64,000 nt of DNA, taken from positions 1,364,001-1,428,000 of the forward strand of contig CAXBGS010000001.1 of assembly GCA_963975425.1 (NCBI GenBank). The letters run 5' to 3'. Position numbers and translations under genes: made by a program. How positions within the stretch are numbered: the first letter of the stretch is position 1; each line of letters begins with the position of its first letter. The notes under the pieces were generated by a model. The model had not been told where the DNA came from and did no database searches. It worked only from the letters and a program-made list of their open reading frames with translations. This document shows, in pieces, positions 17,374 through 25,953 of the stretch. The stretch is from CAXBGS01 sp963975425. Its GTDB lineage: Bacteria; Planctomycetota; Planctomycetia; Pirellulales; Pirellulaceae.

Positions 17374-18662
17374 GACTGCACCTCTAACCCACTTAGCGTG
17401 CCGCCTGAGAGACCAAACTGATCGATCTCCATGCCGAATCGTTGCAGCATCGACACGAACAGGTTGGCCGCAGGAGTCGCGACCTTCTTAGCTGAGTCCT
17501 TGAAATAGGACTTGTGTTCGCCGTGACGGAAGCCGCCACCGGCCAGCATCAAGGGCAGGTTCTTATTGGAATGAGAACTGGCATTCCCCATCCCCGATCC
17601 GAACAGAACCATGCAGTTATCCAAGAGCGTTTTTCCGTTGGGCTCTTCCACTGACCTGAGCTGCTTTAGAAAGCGAGCGAGCTGCTCCATGTGAAATTGT
17701 TCAATAATTGACAGTTCTGTGATGTATTCGGGGACCTTTCCGTGGTGGGTGAGTTGGTGGTAACCGCGAGTGATGGCGAAGCCTCCGTAGTTCACACCGA
17801 TATCAGCCAGCGCGAGCGTGATCACGCGAGTTGAATCCGTCTCGAGGGCGAGTCTCATCAAGTCATAGTACAGGGGAACTCGGTCGACGAAATCCAGGGT
17901 GTTTGCATCGGCCGGGAGGCGGTAATCAGTTGGCGGCTTGGGCTTGTCCAACCACTCTCGCGACTGAACCAATTGCTTCTCAACCGATCGAACGGTATCG
18001 AAATACCGATCCAATTTCTGGCGATCTCGCGCGCCGACTTTCCGTTTCAAAAAGTCGGCATCCGTTTTGACCAGATCAAGAATGCTTGACCTGACCGCGA
18101 GTTCTTTGAGCGTCCTGTCTCGCAAGCTTGGATCGACCCTCTGAAAAAGCGAATCGTAGATGACTTGCACATCGCCAACCCTAGGGATCGCCACTCCCGA
18201 TGCGCTCCACGACAGCATATTGTTGACGTCCCCTTTTCCGCTGGCCAACTCCAGCGACGGATAACGTGTCTTCGCGCCAACAAACTGAGCAGCCTTTTGG
18301 TCGATGGAGATATTGGCCTCAGGCATCCCGGACGAGTTCTTCGACAACACCCCCGATAAATAGGCATGCACCCCACCGTGGCCGCCTTGTGCGTTCACAC
18401 CATGATCGAGTCCAGAGAACACCGTGAAATCATCACGAAACTCTTTCAGTGGCTGCAATCGATCGGTGAGCACGTAATCCTTTCCCGTTTGCTCGGGAAA
18501 GAATAGCTGCGGCACGAGCCCGAAGTTCAAGCCAATGCAGGCGATTCGCATGGGCACTTCGGACACCACTGTCGGGGCGGCCATTGCTTCGAGATACGGC
18601 AAAGCGAGCAGCGCCCCGCCGGTTCCACGTAGCATTGTGCGTCGATCAAGTCTTCTTGTCAT
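17370..18662 (-). CDS. DUF1552 protein with Tat signal
   Basis: A 430-residue exported protein starting at an ATG at 18662. The N-terminus LDRRTMLRGTGGALLALPYLEA has the twin-arginine export pattern, implying folded, possibly cofactor-bearing secretion. Conserved DUF1552 sequences include IACIGLNFGLVPQLFFPE, GVHAYLSG, SLELASGKGDVN and TLLDNCMVLFGSGMGNASSHSNKNLPLMLAGG. These recall alkaline-phosphatase-superfamily DUF1501 relatives, but the reaction is unknown. It always travels with DUF1592 proteins, as here by a 4-bp overlap. It is 99 bp downstream of a sulfatase in the same direction. Confidence 0.93.
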   Translation of the reverse strand: MTRRLDRRTMLRGTGGALLALPYLEAMAAPTVVSEVPMRIACIGLNFGLVPQLFFPEQTGKDYVLTDRLQPLKEFRDDFTVFSGLDHGVNAQGGHGGVHAYLSGVLSKNSSGMPEANISIDQKAAQFVGAKTRYPSLELASGKGDVNNMLSWSASGVAIPRVGDVQVIYDSLFQRVDPSLRDRTLKELAVRSSILDLVKTDADFLKRKVGARDRQKLDRYFDTVRSVEKQLVQSREWLDKPKPPTDYRLPADANTLDFVDRVPLYYDLMRLALETDSTRVITLALADIGVNYGGFAITRGYHQLTHHGKVPEYITELSIIEQFHMEQLARFLKQLRSVEEPNGKTLLDNCMVLFGSGMGNASSHSNKNLPLMLAGGGFRHGEHKSYFKDSAKKVATPAANLFVSMLQRFGMEIDQFGLSGGTLSGLEVQS

Positions 18663-18761
18663 TCGAAAGCCTCTTACTTTCCAGCGATGAGCAGAACGTG
18701 GGGCCGTTCCTGTGCATTGACCGGGCTCAGAAGAAACGGAGTGAAAGGAAATTTCATCGGA

Positions 18762-20522
18762 TCATTGATTCGAGATTCTCTGATTGTTTGGTTTGGCTTC
18801 TTCGCGAGCCTTTCTACGCGCTTCGCGTTCCGCTTTTTTTTTCGCTTTGTCGTCCGGAGTTGGTTCATCCGTAACTCCCAGATTTTTCTTCAACTCTTCT
18901 GGCACCATTACCGTTTTGCCCCGGATTTCGAGTCGTTTAACAATTTCGATCTGTTTGTCGATCTGGCCTGGTTCAGCGGCGTTCCCTCCCGGAATGAACT
19001 CTCCAAAAGGACGACCAATGACTTCAAGGTCCTGCTGCATTAGATAACGCATCTCTTCGATGCGAGTGGTCTGATCCTTATTGTAAGCCAGGTTCTTCAT
19101 TTCCTTCGGGTCCCTCTTCAGGTGGTAGAGCTGATCTTCGTCAAAGAAACCGGGGCGATCTGCCCCTCTAACTCCGATTCCCAAACGCCCGATGTAGGAC
19201 ATGGCCTTCGGTAAGTTCTGCGGCGAGGTTTTCTTGATCGCAGCGATCTGTTCTTTGGTGTGGCGAACGGCAATGTAGGACCAATCTTTCGTGACCGTTG
19301 CCCGGGCAGTTCCCATTTCGAGGTAAAGATGACTCCGCCAATCTTTGGCTTTTCCGTTCACGAAAAGCGGGGTGAGGCTCTGTCCATCGACCCGGTAAGA
19401 TTCCGGTTTCTCCGCTTTACCCAGTTCGAAGAAAGTGGGGACGAGGTCGATATTCTGGACGAGTTCTTCACATACCTGACCCCCGGCGATTCCGTTTGGC
19501 CAACGCATGATCATGGGCACTTGACAACCACCGTGTGAAAAGACGGATGCTTTGCCATCGCGACCGTGATCGGGCGCGAAGATCACTAGCGTGTTGTCAT
19601 CGATTCCCAGTTCCTTCAGCTTCCGGAGAATTGCCCCGAGTGAATCGTCGATCCACGCTTCACCAGCCACATGGCTGTCGGGATCAAAGCCTTTTTCAGC
19701 GATCGTTTTAAGAAGGTCTTCGCGCGGTGTCATGACTTCTGGGAGCCTTTCAACCTCCCCCACGCCGGTGACGAGCGGGTGATCCATGGATCTTCGCCAG
19801 GACCGATCCGGCCCGTGTAGCAGGGTGCTGCAAAGATGAAGATAAAAAGGGCCGTCCTTGTTCTCTTCAATGAATTCCAAAGCTGCCACCGTCGTCCACT
19901 CTGGATTGTGCATCGAGTAGGGCGAATGCACGTTTTCCGGGTAGACGTTCTTCGCCCAGGAAAATCCAAGCGTCTTGAGATACCGACGCATCCAGCGTTC
20001 GTTGTGTTGGAACTGAGCCGCGGTTTTCGGTCCAGGTCTGGCGTCTCTGGGAATATCAATCCACCCGTCTTTGCCCTTGTAGAACTCTGGAAAATCCAGC
20101 TTGGAACCAAGATGGAACTTCCCAACAAATCCGGTGGTATAACCGGCTTCACGGAGAACGTTTCCAACGTTCATCTTGTCGCGTTCTAGTGCGACATTGA
20201 AATTAGGAAGCCCCTGATTCTCTTTGCCGCCGACCGCATCGAGATAGAGTTTACTGTACGAGTTACCGGCGAACCGACCGGTCAGGAAGCTGTATCGAGA
20301 AGGAGTGCAAACCGAGCTGCTGACGTAGGCTCGAGTGAACTTCATTCCTTCCTCCGCCATGCGGTCGAGATTGGGAGTGTAGGTGTCGCCCCCAAACGCG
20401 GCGACGCTCGATGGGTTCTGATCGTCGATCAGAAACATGATGATGTTCGGACGCTCCGCCTGAGCAACGGTGGCAAGCATCGCCGACAAACAAAAGATCG
20501 AAAATGAAATCAAGAGTCTCAT
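18762..20522 (-). CDS. Secreted type I sulfatase (CTPSR active site)
   Basis: A 586-residue sulfatase. The ATG at 20522 gives a signal peptide (residues 1-22, LLISFSIFCLSAMLATVAQA); the longer frame adds a basic, non-conserved stretch and overlaps the upstream sulfatase. Motifs: FLIDDQN (31-36), formylglycine site VCTPSRYSFLTG with Cys72, FVGKFHLG and FAPDHGRDG near the middle. It has His in APDHG where most homologues have Asn (SDNG), a pattern of the iduronate- or heparan-type branch; substrate calling from this alone is unsafe. It ends in a Lys/Arg/Glu-rich helical tail. The third enzyme gene of the sigma-led operon, 55 bp after the second. Confidence 0.92.
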   Translation of the reverse strand: MRLLISFSIFCLSAMLATVAQAERPNIIMFLIDDQNPSSVAAFGGDTYTPNLDRMAEEGMKFTRAYVSSSVCTPSRYSFLTGRFAGNSYSKLYLDAVGGKENQGLPNFNVALERDKMNVGNVLREAGYTTGFVGKFHLGSKLDFPEFYKGKDGWIDIPRDARPGPKTAAQFQHNERWMRRYLKTLGFSWAKNVYPENVHSPYSMHNPEWTTVAALEFIEENKDGPFYLHLCSTLLHGPDRSWRRSMDHPLVTGVGEVERLPEVMTPREDLLKTIAEKGFDPDSHVAGEAWIDDSLGAILRKLKELGIDDNTLVIFAPDHGRDGKASVFSHGGCQVPMIMRWPNGIAGGQVCEELVQNIDLVPTFFELGKAEKPESYRVDGQSLTPLFVNGKAKDWRSHLYLEMGTARATVTKDWSYIAVRHTKEQIAAIKKTSPQNLPKAMSYIGRLGIGVRGADRPGFFDEDQLYHLKRDPKEMKNLAYNKDQTTRIEEMRYLMQQDLEVIGRPFGEFIPGGNAAEPGQIDKQIEIVKRLEIRGKTVMVPEELKKNLGVTDEPTPDDKAKKKAEREARRKAREEAKPNNQRISNQ

Positions 20523-20577
20523 GGTGAGATTTTTGGAAAACAGGATGTGTGGTGGACCGCGTTTCCTACAGGGCGGG

Positions 20578-22047
20578 TCATTTGGGTGAGTCTGGAGGTC
20601 GGCTGTTCTGCTTTGCTTCGCGTGCTTTGATGCGTTCGGCTTTCGCTTTTTCGCGTGCTGCCTTCTTTTCTTCTTTCGACATCTTTTTGGCTGGCGCATT
20701 TTTAATTTTAACTGGTGCACCGACATTCGGGGTCCAGCGTTTGCTCTGCTTGCTTACCGGGGCCGCCATTTCGTCGAGCCATGCGTCGTATTTGCCCGTG
20801 AGTTCGGAAACCACGTTCGGGTGTTTTTCAGCGAGGTCTGTCGTTTCGCTGAGATCCTTTTCAAGATTGAAGAGTTCAATGCGATTTTTCTCGGTGACCA
20901 GCTTCCAATTCCCGCTGCGAATGGCCCACTTTCCATTGGCGCCCCCAGAACTCCAGTACAGTTCGTCGTGGAGTTCGTCGGTTTCACCCTTGAGGGCGGG
21001 CAGGATGCTCTTGCCGTCCAGAGGCTTTTCATTTTCCTTTGGCATGGGAAGCCCAGCCGCGTCGAGAGCCGTCGCAAATAGATCGATCGACCACATGGGA
21101 ACGTCGCACTTTTTCCCGCCTTCCAGTTGAGCCGGCCAGGACACAATGAACGGGACATGAATGCCGCCTTCGTAGTCCATCTGCTTGAAGCCGCGAAGCG
21201 GTGCATTGTTGGCATGCATGGCGCCGCTGCCGCCATTGTCCGTCAGAAAGATCAGCAGAGTATTGTCAAAGATGTCGTGTTTCTTCAGCGAACTGACAAT
21301 CTCCCCGACTCCCATATCGAGGTGCTTGATCATTGCCATCAGGATGTCGCGTGTTTCGTCCCCAGTCACTTTCTTAATATCTTCTTCCGGTGCCTCCGGT
21401 GGTGCATGCACTGCGTTGTAAGCGACATAGAGAAAGAAAGGCTTCTCCTTGTGACGGTTGATAAAGTCGACCGCTTCCTCCGTGATTCGAGTAGTGAGGT
21501 AGCCTTCTTCTTTGATGGGCTGGAGGCCACGATAGATGGGGTGATCCATATCGGAGTGATCAAAGTAGGGATGTGCCCCACGTCCCATGAAGCCATAGAA
21601 CTCGTCAAACCCTCGATTCATGGCGTGGTATTCCTCCGTGAGTCCGAGATGCCACTTGCCCAATGCACCCGAGACGTAACCGGCTGGCCTGAGTCGCTGA
21701 GGAATGAACACTTCATCAAGCGGAACGCCTGAGCCTCCCTCGCCGGCTGTGTAGATTCCAAATCGTTGCTGATAGCGACCTGTCATGAGTCCTGCACGAG
21801 TCGGCGAACACACATGCCCACTGGTATAGCCTTGAGTACAGATGACGGACGAATGCGCAAGCGCATCGATATTCGGTGTGCTGACTTCTGGCGGGGAGTG
21901 CGGGTTGTAGCTGACATCGGCATAGCCCTGGTCATCGGTGAGAATGATAACAATGTTCGGTTTCTCGTCCGCCAAGGCGATGGAGGACAGTCCGACCAAA
22001 CTGAGGGTCAGTGTTTTCAGTGAGTGTCGAAGTCTCATGGTTACCAT
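20578..22047 (-). CDS. Secreted type I sulfatase (CSPTR active site)
   Basis: A 489-residue sulfatase. ATGs at 22047 and 22038 are both possible; either gives a signal peptide ending SIALA. Motifs: IILTDDQGYADV near 35-45, formylglycine site VCSPTRAGLMTG with Cys80, GKWHLG, FLTDNGGSGAM, and a C-terminal sub-domain with RSGNWKLV and ELFNLEKD. It ends, like the next sulfatase, in a charged Lys/Ala/Glu-rich helix. It lies 17 bp after the FecR/LamG gene, so it is the first enzyme gene under control of the ECF sigma unit. Confidence 0.93.
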   Translation of the reverse strand: MVTMRLRHSLKTLTLSLVGLSSIALADEKPNIVIILTDDQGYADVSYNPHSPPEVSTPNIDALAHSSVICTQGYTSGHVCSPTRAGLMTGRYQQRFGIYTAGEGGSGVPLDEVFIPQRLRPAGYVSGALGKWHLGLTEEYHAMNRGFDEFYGFMGRGAHPYFDHSDMDHPIYRGLQPIKEEGYLTTRITEEAVDFINRHKEKPFFLYVAYNAVHAPPEAPEEDIKKVTGDETRDILMAMIKHLDMGVGEIVSSLKKHDIFDNTLLIFLTDNGGSGAMHANNAPLRGFKQMDYEGGIHVPFIVSWPAQLEGGKKCDVPMWSIDLFATALDAAGLPMPKENEKPLDGKSILPALKGETDELHDELYWSSGGANGKWAIRSGNWKLVTEKNRIELFNLEKDLSETTDLAEKHPNVVSELTGKYDAWLDEMAAPVSKQSKRWTPNVGAPVKIKNAPAKKMSKEEKKAAREKAKAERIKAREAKQNSRPPDSPK

Positions 22048-22064
22048 TCAGGTCTGTTCAAGGT

Positions 22065-23609
22065 TTAGATGGATGGGGTGAGTTGAAACAGGTTTTCAAT
22101 CTGATCGCTGGTCAGAGCTGATCCGAAGAAGGCAAGTTCGTCGATCCGTCCGTGCCAGAAGCCCGATCTATGACGTCGTTTCGTGACGTCGGACTCTTTC
22201 GGGATTCCTCCAATGCTGAGAGGTTTGTGCGGTTGTGCTTGAAACCCATTGAAAGGCTCTGAGGAAACGAGGGCTCCGTTTCTGTAGAGCCGCAACTCTT
22301 CCGTTGTCTTGACGACGGCAACATGCGTCCAGTCTTCGAGAGGCAAAGGTGACGAATCCACGATCTGTAGAGTGCGCATTCCATTGGCGAGGGTGAGGCC
22401 CAGATGCCCATGATCGGAAACAAGCCCAAAGCGAAAGGTTTCGTCGCCCGAGAGGTTCGTGTCGGAGACGAGAATCGCGTTCCTTGGCAATGTCTGGGCG
22501 CGGATCCAAGCCATGATGGTGAACTCGCTTGCTGGGAGTTCGAGGGCAGAGGAGATCTGTGCATACCCTCCCGCCTTAGGCCCACCCAGACGAAGCGATG
22601 AACCGATACGGCCCGGAGCGAATGGTTGGCGCCGCGTATCACCTTTCACGACGGAGGCCGTTTTTCCATGACCTCTGGCAGCATCCTTCAGGGTATGCCC
22701 GTCGTCCATGACCCCCATGCGATAGTAAGCGAGCGGCAGGAGTTCACGAACCTTTCCACTATAGGTTGGCTCCGGCTCATCGAGACTCCTGAGGAATCTG
22801 TGATCGTCGACGGAGATGCCGAGAGGGATGAGAGTCGAGTGATCGATGCGAGTCGCCTGATTCGTGACCAGACGAACGGGAGCGATCGCGGTGTCCTGCT
22901 GTTTGGGTTGGACTTCCACTTCCCCTTTGAATACGTGGACTTCACTGCTGCGCTGGCCCACGACTTCGATGGCGAATTCTGTGCCGTAATCAACCACTTC
23001 AGCATCGGGCGTTTCCACGGTAAAGCCGACACCCTCCGGAGTTACGTTGGCCGCCAGACGTCCTTCATTCAAGATCACGAGCTCAGGGCCATGAATCTCG
23101 AAAGAAGCCGGTGCTTCGATGACCACTTCGACACCTGATTCAAAGGTGATTTGCACAATGCCTTCGTCGAGTTGGTAACTTCCGGTTCGTAAGGCGCTGC
23201 CGTTGTTGAAGTCAGACGAAGCGCCGAACAGTTCCAGTCTGGCGGCCACGCTACGCGTCAAAGAAGCGACCGTTTCGCCTGGTTTCATTTCTGATGGTGC
23301 GTCCCATGGTGACCACAGGATCACTCCGGCCAGCACCACCGCGGCGGCCATGGCCAATGGTTTCCAAAAGCCGAAGGAAGCTGAGAGAGGTGCGGGTGTG
23401 TCGGAAAGATCGCGCAACTGCAGATCCCCCAACACACCGTGTTCCCATGCCAGCATGGTGTGAATCTGGCAGTATTCGAGGTACTGCTGTTTCGCCGCCG
23501 GGTGCTGGCGAATCACCTCCGCCAAACGACGACTTTGTTCCGGCGAAAGCTCACTCTCCGTAATTTCCATGAGGAGAGACTCCAGTTCTTTATTCTCTTC
23601 CTCTGTCAT
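22065..23609 (-). CDS. FecR-type transmembrane protein with C-terminal LamG domain (putative sigma-factor partner)
   Basis: A 514-residue membrane protein. The ATG at 23609 is preceded by GGAGGAAG, a strong ribosome-binding site, and overlaps the sigma factor stop as ATGA. Residues 1-75 are cytosolic and resemble the anti-sigma-like N-terminus of planctomycete FecR proteins (SELSPEQSRRLAEVIRQHP). A single membrane helix follows at about 80-97. The FecR domain lies at about 115-245 (TVETPDAEVVDYGTEFAIEV, HVFKGEVEV), and a LamG/concanavalin-like lectin domain at about 325-510 (FTIMAWIRAQ, WTHVAVVKTTEELRLYRNG). LamG domains bind carbohydrates, so this could sense a glycan outside and control the sigma factor inside. 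Confidence 0.9.
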   Translation of the reverse strand: MTEEENKELESLLMEITESELSPEQSRRLAEVIRQHPAAKQQYLEYCQIHTMLAWEHGVLGDLQLRDLSDTPAPLSASFGFWKPLAMAAAVVLAGVILWSPWDAPSEMKPGETVASLTRSVAARLELFGASSDFNNGSALRTGSYQLDEGIVQITFESGVEVVIEAPASFEIHGPELVILNEGRLAANVTPEGVGFTVETPDAEVVDYGTEFAIEVVGQRSSEVHVFKGEVEVQPKQQDTAIAPVRLVTNQATRIDHSTLIPLGISVDDHRFLRSLDEPEPTYSGKVRELLPLAYYRMGVMDDGHTLKDAARGHGKTASVVKGDTRRQPFAPGRIGSSLRLGGPKAGGYAQISSALELPASEFTIMAWIRAQTLPRNAILVSDTNLSGDETFRFGLVSDHGHLGLTLANGMRTLQIVDSSPLPLEDWTHVAVVKTTEELRLYRNGALVSSEPFNGFQAQPHKPLSIGGIPKESDVTKRRHRSGFWHGRIDELAFFGSALTSDQIENLFQLTPSI

Positions 23610-24136
23610 ACAGCTTCCTCCGGGCGTTGACCTTTGACGCACTCGATTAAAGCGGCGCGCGCTCTGTAAAGGGCCTGCTTGATTGAGTTCTCTGACTGAC
23701 CGCTTTGAGCGGCTATGGATTTCAGAGTGGCACCTTCGGTGTATCGACGGCGGATGAGCTCCTGATACCGTTCGGCTAGTTTTTCGATGCAGTCGCCCAG
23801 ACGTCGTTGTTTTTCTCCCTGCCATTCGCACTGCTGCTCCGCCTCTTCAGCGATGTCTTGAAGGAAGTCATCGTCGAAGACAAGGCGATCCCGGGTGAGT
23901 TTGCGGCGGTGAGCCATGACCTGGAAGTAGGCAACTTTGAGCATCCAGGCACCGAAGTTAGTGCCGGGTTTGAAGTCATGCGCTTTACGCCAGAGAACGG
24001 CATTGGTCTCCTGCACGACATCCTCCGCCTGACTGCGGTCGCCAAGAAGCGACAGTACATAGGCGTATAGTCGGCTCTGATGGCTGGTCAGAAGCTGAAC
24101 GAATTCGAAGGATGGTTCTGGTCGTTTTCCGAGCAT
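23606..24136 (-). CDS. ECF RNA polymerase sigma factor (Rhodopirellula/Verrucomicrobium type)
   Basis: A 176-residue ECF sigma factor. Region 2 is at about 10-80 (SRLYAYVLSLLGDRSQAEDVVQETNAVLWRK, WMLKVAYFQVMAHRRK) and region 4 at about 110-165 (LAERYQELIRRRYTEGATLKSIAAQSGQSENSIKQALYRARAALIECV), with the helix-turn-helix intact. It resembles the planctomycete/verrucomicrobial subgroup that is nearly always followed by a FecR- or LamG-bearing membrane protein, as here by a 4-bp ATGA overlap. It is the first gene of the eight-gene unit ending at 11555 and probably drives that unit. Confidence 0.95.
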   Translation of the reverse strand: MLGKRPEPSFEFVQLLTSHQSRLYAYVLSLLGDRSQAEDVVQETNAVLWRKAHDFKPGTNFGAWMLKVAYFQVMAHRRKLTRDRLVFDDDFLQDIAEEAEQQCEWQGEKQRRLGDCIEKLAERYQELIRRRYTEGATLKSIAAQSGQSENSIKQALYRARAALIECVKGQRPEEAV

Positions 24137-24497
24137 GTATTTCCGTTCGTTTTCCGGGCATCAATACCGGCTGGTCAGGAAGGATATAGCGCGGGAGTAT
24201 GGATTGGTTACGGTCGAGAGCAAAAAAGAAGGCCGGAAAGTATTACGACCCCATTCTGCAGAAGGCTGAGGCGGTTTGAGCCGCAGCTCGGCTATTGTGC
24301 TGCGGATCCAGCCACACACCCTCACACTCCTGATTTGTCCAACCACGAATTCCAGGTGCTTCCAAGTACGCGTCGTTGGACCATCGCGTTTCGCGGCGAC
24401 TGGGCGATCACCGACACGAGGTTGATGGTGGACTCGGCGAGCCAGGTTGCGCGACGCTTCCCCTCTTCGCGCTCCCCGCGGACCTTCACCCGGCCCG
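24137..24497. promoter_or_regulatory. Upstream region of the sigma-led operon
   Basis: About 360 bp between the sigma factor start and the integrase remnant. No gene is supported; short open frames lack motifs. It must contain the promoter of the operon, but no -35/-10 pair can be picked with confidence by eye. Confidence 0.35.
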
Positions 24498-25154
24498 TCA
24501 GCTCGCGCACAACGGCGAGACTGCGAAAGAATCCGCTTTGAATTCTTCAGCGATAAAGGGAAAAGCCGCTCTCAGATCGTCAAGCCATAACGGGATTTGC
24601 TGTGCTGAAGTCAGAGAGTCTTCACGAAAACCGTTGCTTCCGCTGTATTTTGCAGGTCCGCTGTGACCATTAGCAGCCATCAAAGCCTCAGTTTCGTGGG
24701 GCTTTTTTCGTAGCGTGATTTCTTGGGGTGGTTCCTGATCCGCTAGGGATGTGCCTACCAATGTGCCTACGGCGCGGGCGTAATCCTCATCGGTCACCCG
24801 GTCGTAGTATTTCTCGGCGGTCGTAGCGTCGTGTCCAAGCCATGCCGTTACCGCAGCCGGGTCGATGTCACGTTCTACGCAAAGCTGTTTCACGTCGCGC
24901 CGCGCCGATGCCCGGAGGTTTGGAAACGGTTTTGGCATTGCTTCAACTCCCGCACGTACGCAGATCGCATTAAACCGAGTGCTTAGGCTGGTCGCGGAAT
25001 CGCGATAACGGGTGATGACGTATTGCGATTTCGCACCGTTGACTTCCAGCAGGTCGGCAAGCTCGCGGCGGACGTCGTCAAACAACGGGACCACTCGGTT
25101 CGCTTTGCCGTACCGCTTCGTTTTTGGCGACGTGACCGTAACCGAATTGGTGGG
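24498..25154 (-). pseudogene. Tyrosine recombinase/integrase, catalytic half only
   Basis: An open stretch of about 218 codons carrying the C-terminal catalytic domain. It reads TSPKTKRYGKANRVVPLFDDVRREL, LRASARRDVKQL (the R-x-x-R box region in altered form) and AWLGHDATTAEKYYDRV (H box and likely nucleophile Tyr). The N-terminal core-binding half is missing: the frame is closed by a TAA at 25155-25157, beyond which the DNA matches a RAYT transposase in other frames. It is most likely an inactive fragment produced by recombination, although a short protein starting at an internal codon cannot be excluded. Confidence 0.8.
24682..24708 (+). terminator. Hairpin with T-run, possible rho-independent terminator
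   Basis: A 9-bp stem (AAAGCCTCA with TGGGGCTTT, one G-T pair) encloses a 6-base loop; the T-run continues after the stem to 24708. On the plus strand it has the form of an intrinsic terminator. It lies inside the integrase remnant, which is read on the opposite strand, so it may be chance or part of an old attachment region. Confidence 0.35.
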
Positions 25155-25159
25155 TTAGG

Positions 25160-25851
25160 TGTTTTGCATGGCGATCGGATTCGCTTTTTGGGGCGTCCTC
25201 GGGGACGCATCGTCATCTCCAGGTTGTATCGCCGTGCGACGGATTCGCTCCAGGTGTCGTCACCAAAGGGTGCCCCAGGCTGGATCGACCCTTGCAGACG
25301 CTTGATCTCGCGATCTGAAAGGGCCAGCGCGATCCAGCGGCACCACTCACTTCGGCGACGGATTGGCCAAGTCGCACGCAAGGAATACTCCTTGGCACTG
25401 CCTTGCTTGCAGCGGTGCAGGCTGTCCCAACGCCATGATTCTGGATGGTCGCAGAGCTCCGCGGTGAAGGCGTTGCGTTGAACATAGCGGCAGACCTTCA
25501 GGAAATGTTTGTCGTCCGGGATCTCGGAAAACTCTTGTAGCGTCCTTGATGCAAGTGTCCTTGCCCGGTGGTCTGGTAGTGGGCGTTGTTGCGTTGGGTC
25601 TGAGTCAGCGTCAGCCACTGGCAAAAGCGTGACATCCCGCGATCGACCATCGGTCGTAAAACCAAATGTCAGTGATTGGGCATCAGGCAGTAAGCGAACA
25701 ATTCAACATCAAATCCATCGACCGCTTCGGTGAGGATGCTTTGAAAGGCTTCGTAGTCTCCATCTTTTTCGAAGACGGTTGCCCGACGATTGGCTCGATT
25801 GATCACATGGTAGAGATGCCCAGCGACATCAACGCGAGGAGCACGCCCCAT
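25160..25851 (-). pseudogene. REP-associated tyrosine transposase (RAYT, Y1_Tnp), broken
   Basis: The intact N-terminal part starts at an ATG at 25851: GRAPRVDVAGHLYHVINRAN with the family's HxH-like region YHVINR, then YCLMPNH. There the expected Trp codon of the NHWH motif is TGA, a nonsense change. The frame continues (HLVLRPMVDRGMSRFCQWLTLT ... GHLHQGRYKSF) and then shifts by one base before IPDDKHFLKVCRYVQRNAFTAEL. From there it continues through the conserved C-terminus (GAPFGDDTWSES, RPRGRPKK) to about 25170. One nonsense codon and one frameshift make it a clear pseudogene. RAYTs mobilise REP palindromes; none was recognised here. Confidence 0.9.
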
Positions 25852-25953
25852 GGAAACACATCGATACGAGGAAACGAAGTAACTCAGTTGCAGGCTGCCG
25901 CGAGAGAATTCCCTCGTCAATCATCTCGGTACCGGGCCCCTTTTCTCGCCCGC

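Noticed and set aside
25669..25683. TGA in the RAYT gene as a recoded (selenocysteine or Trp) codon
   Set aside because: A separate frameshift further down makes the gene non-functional anyway, so a plain nonsense change is the simpler reading.
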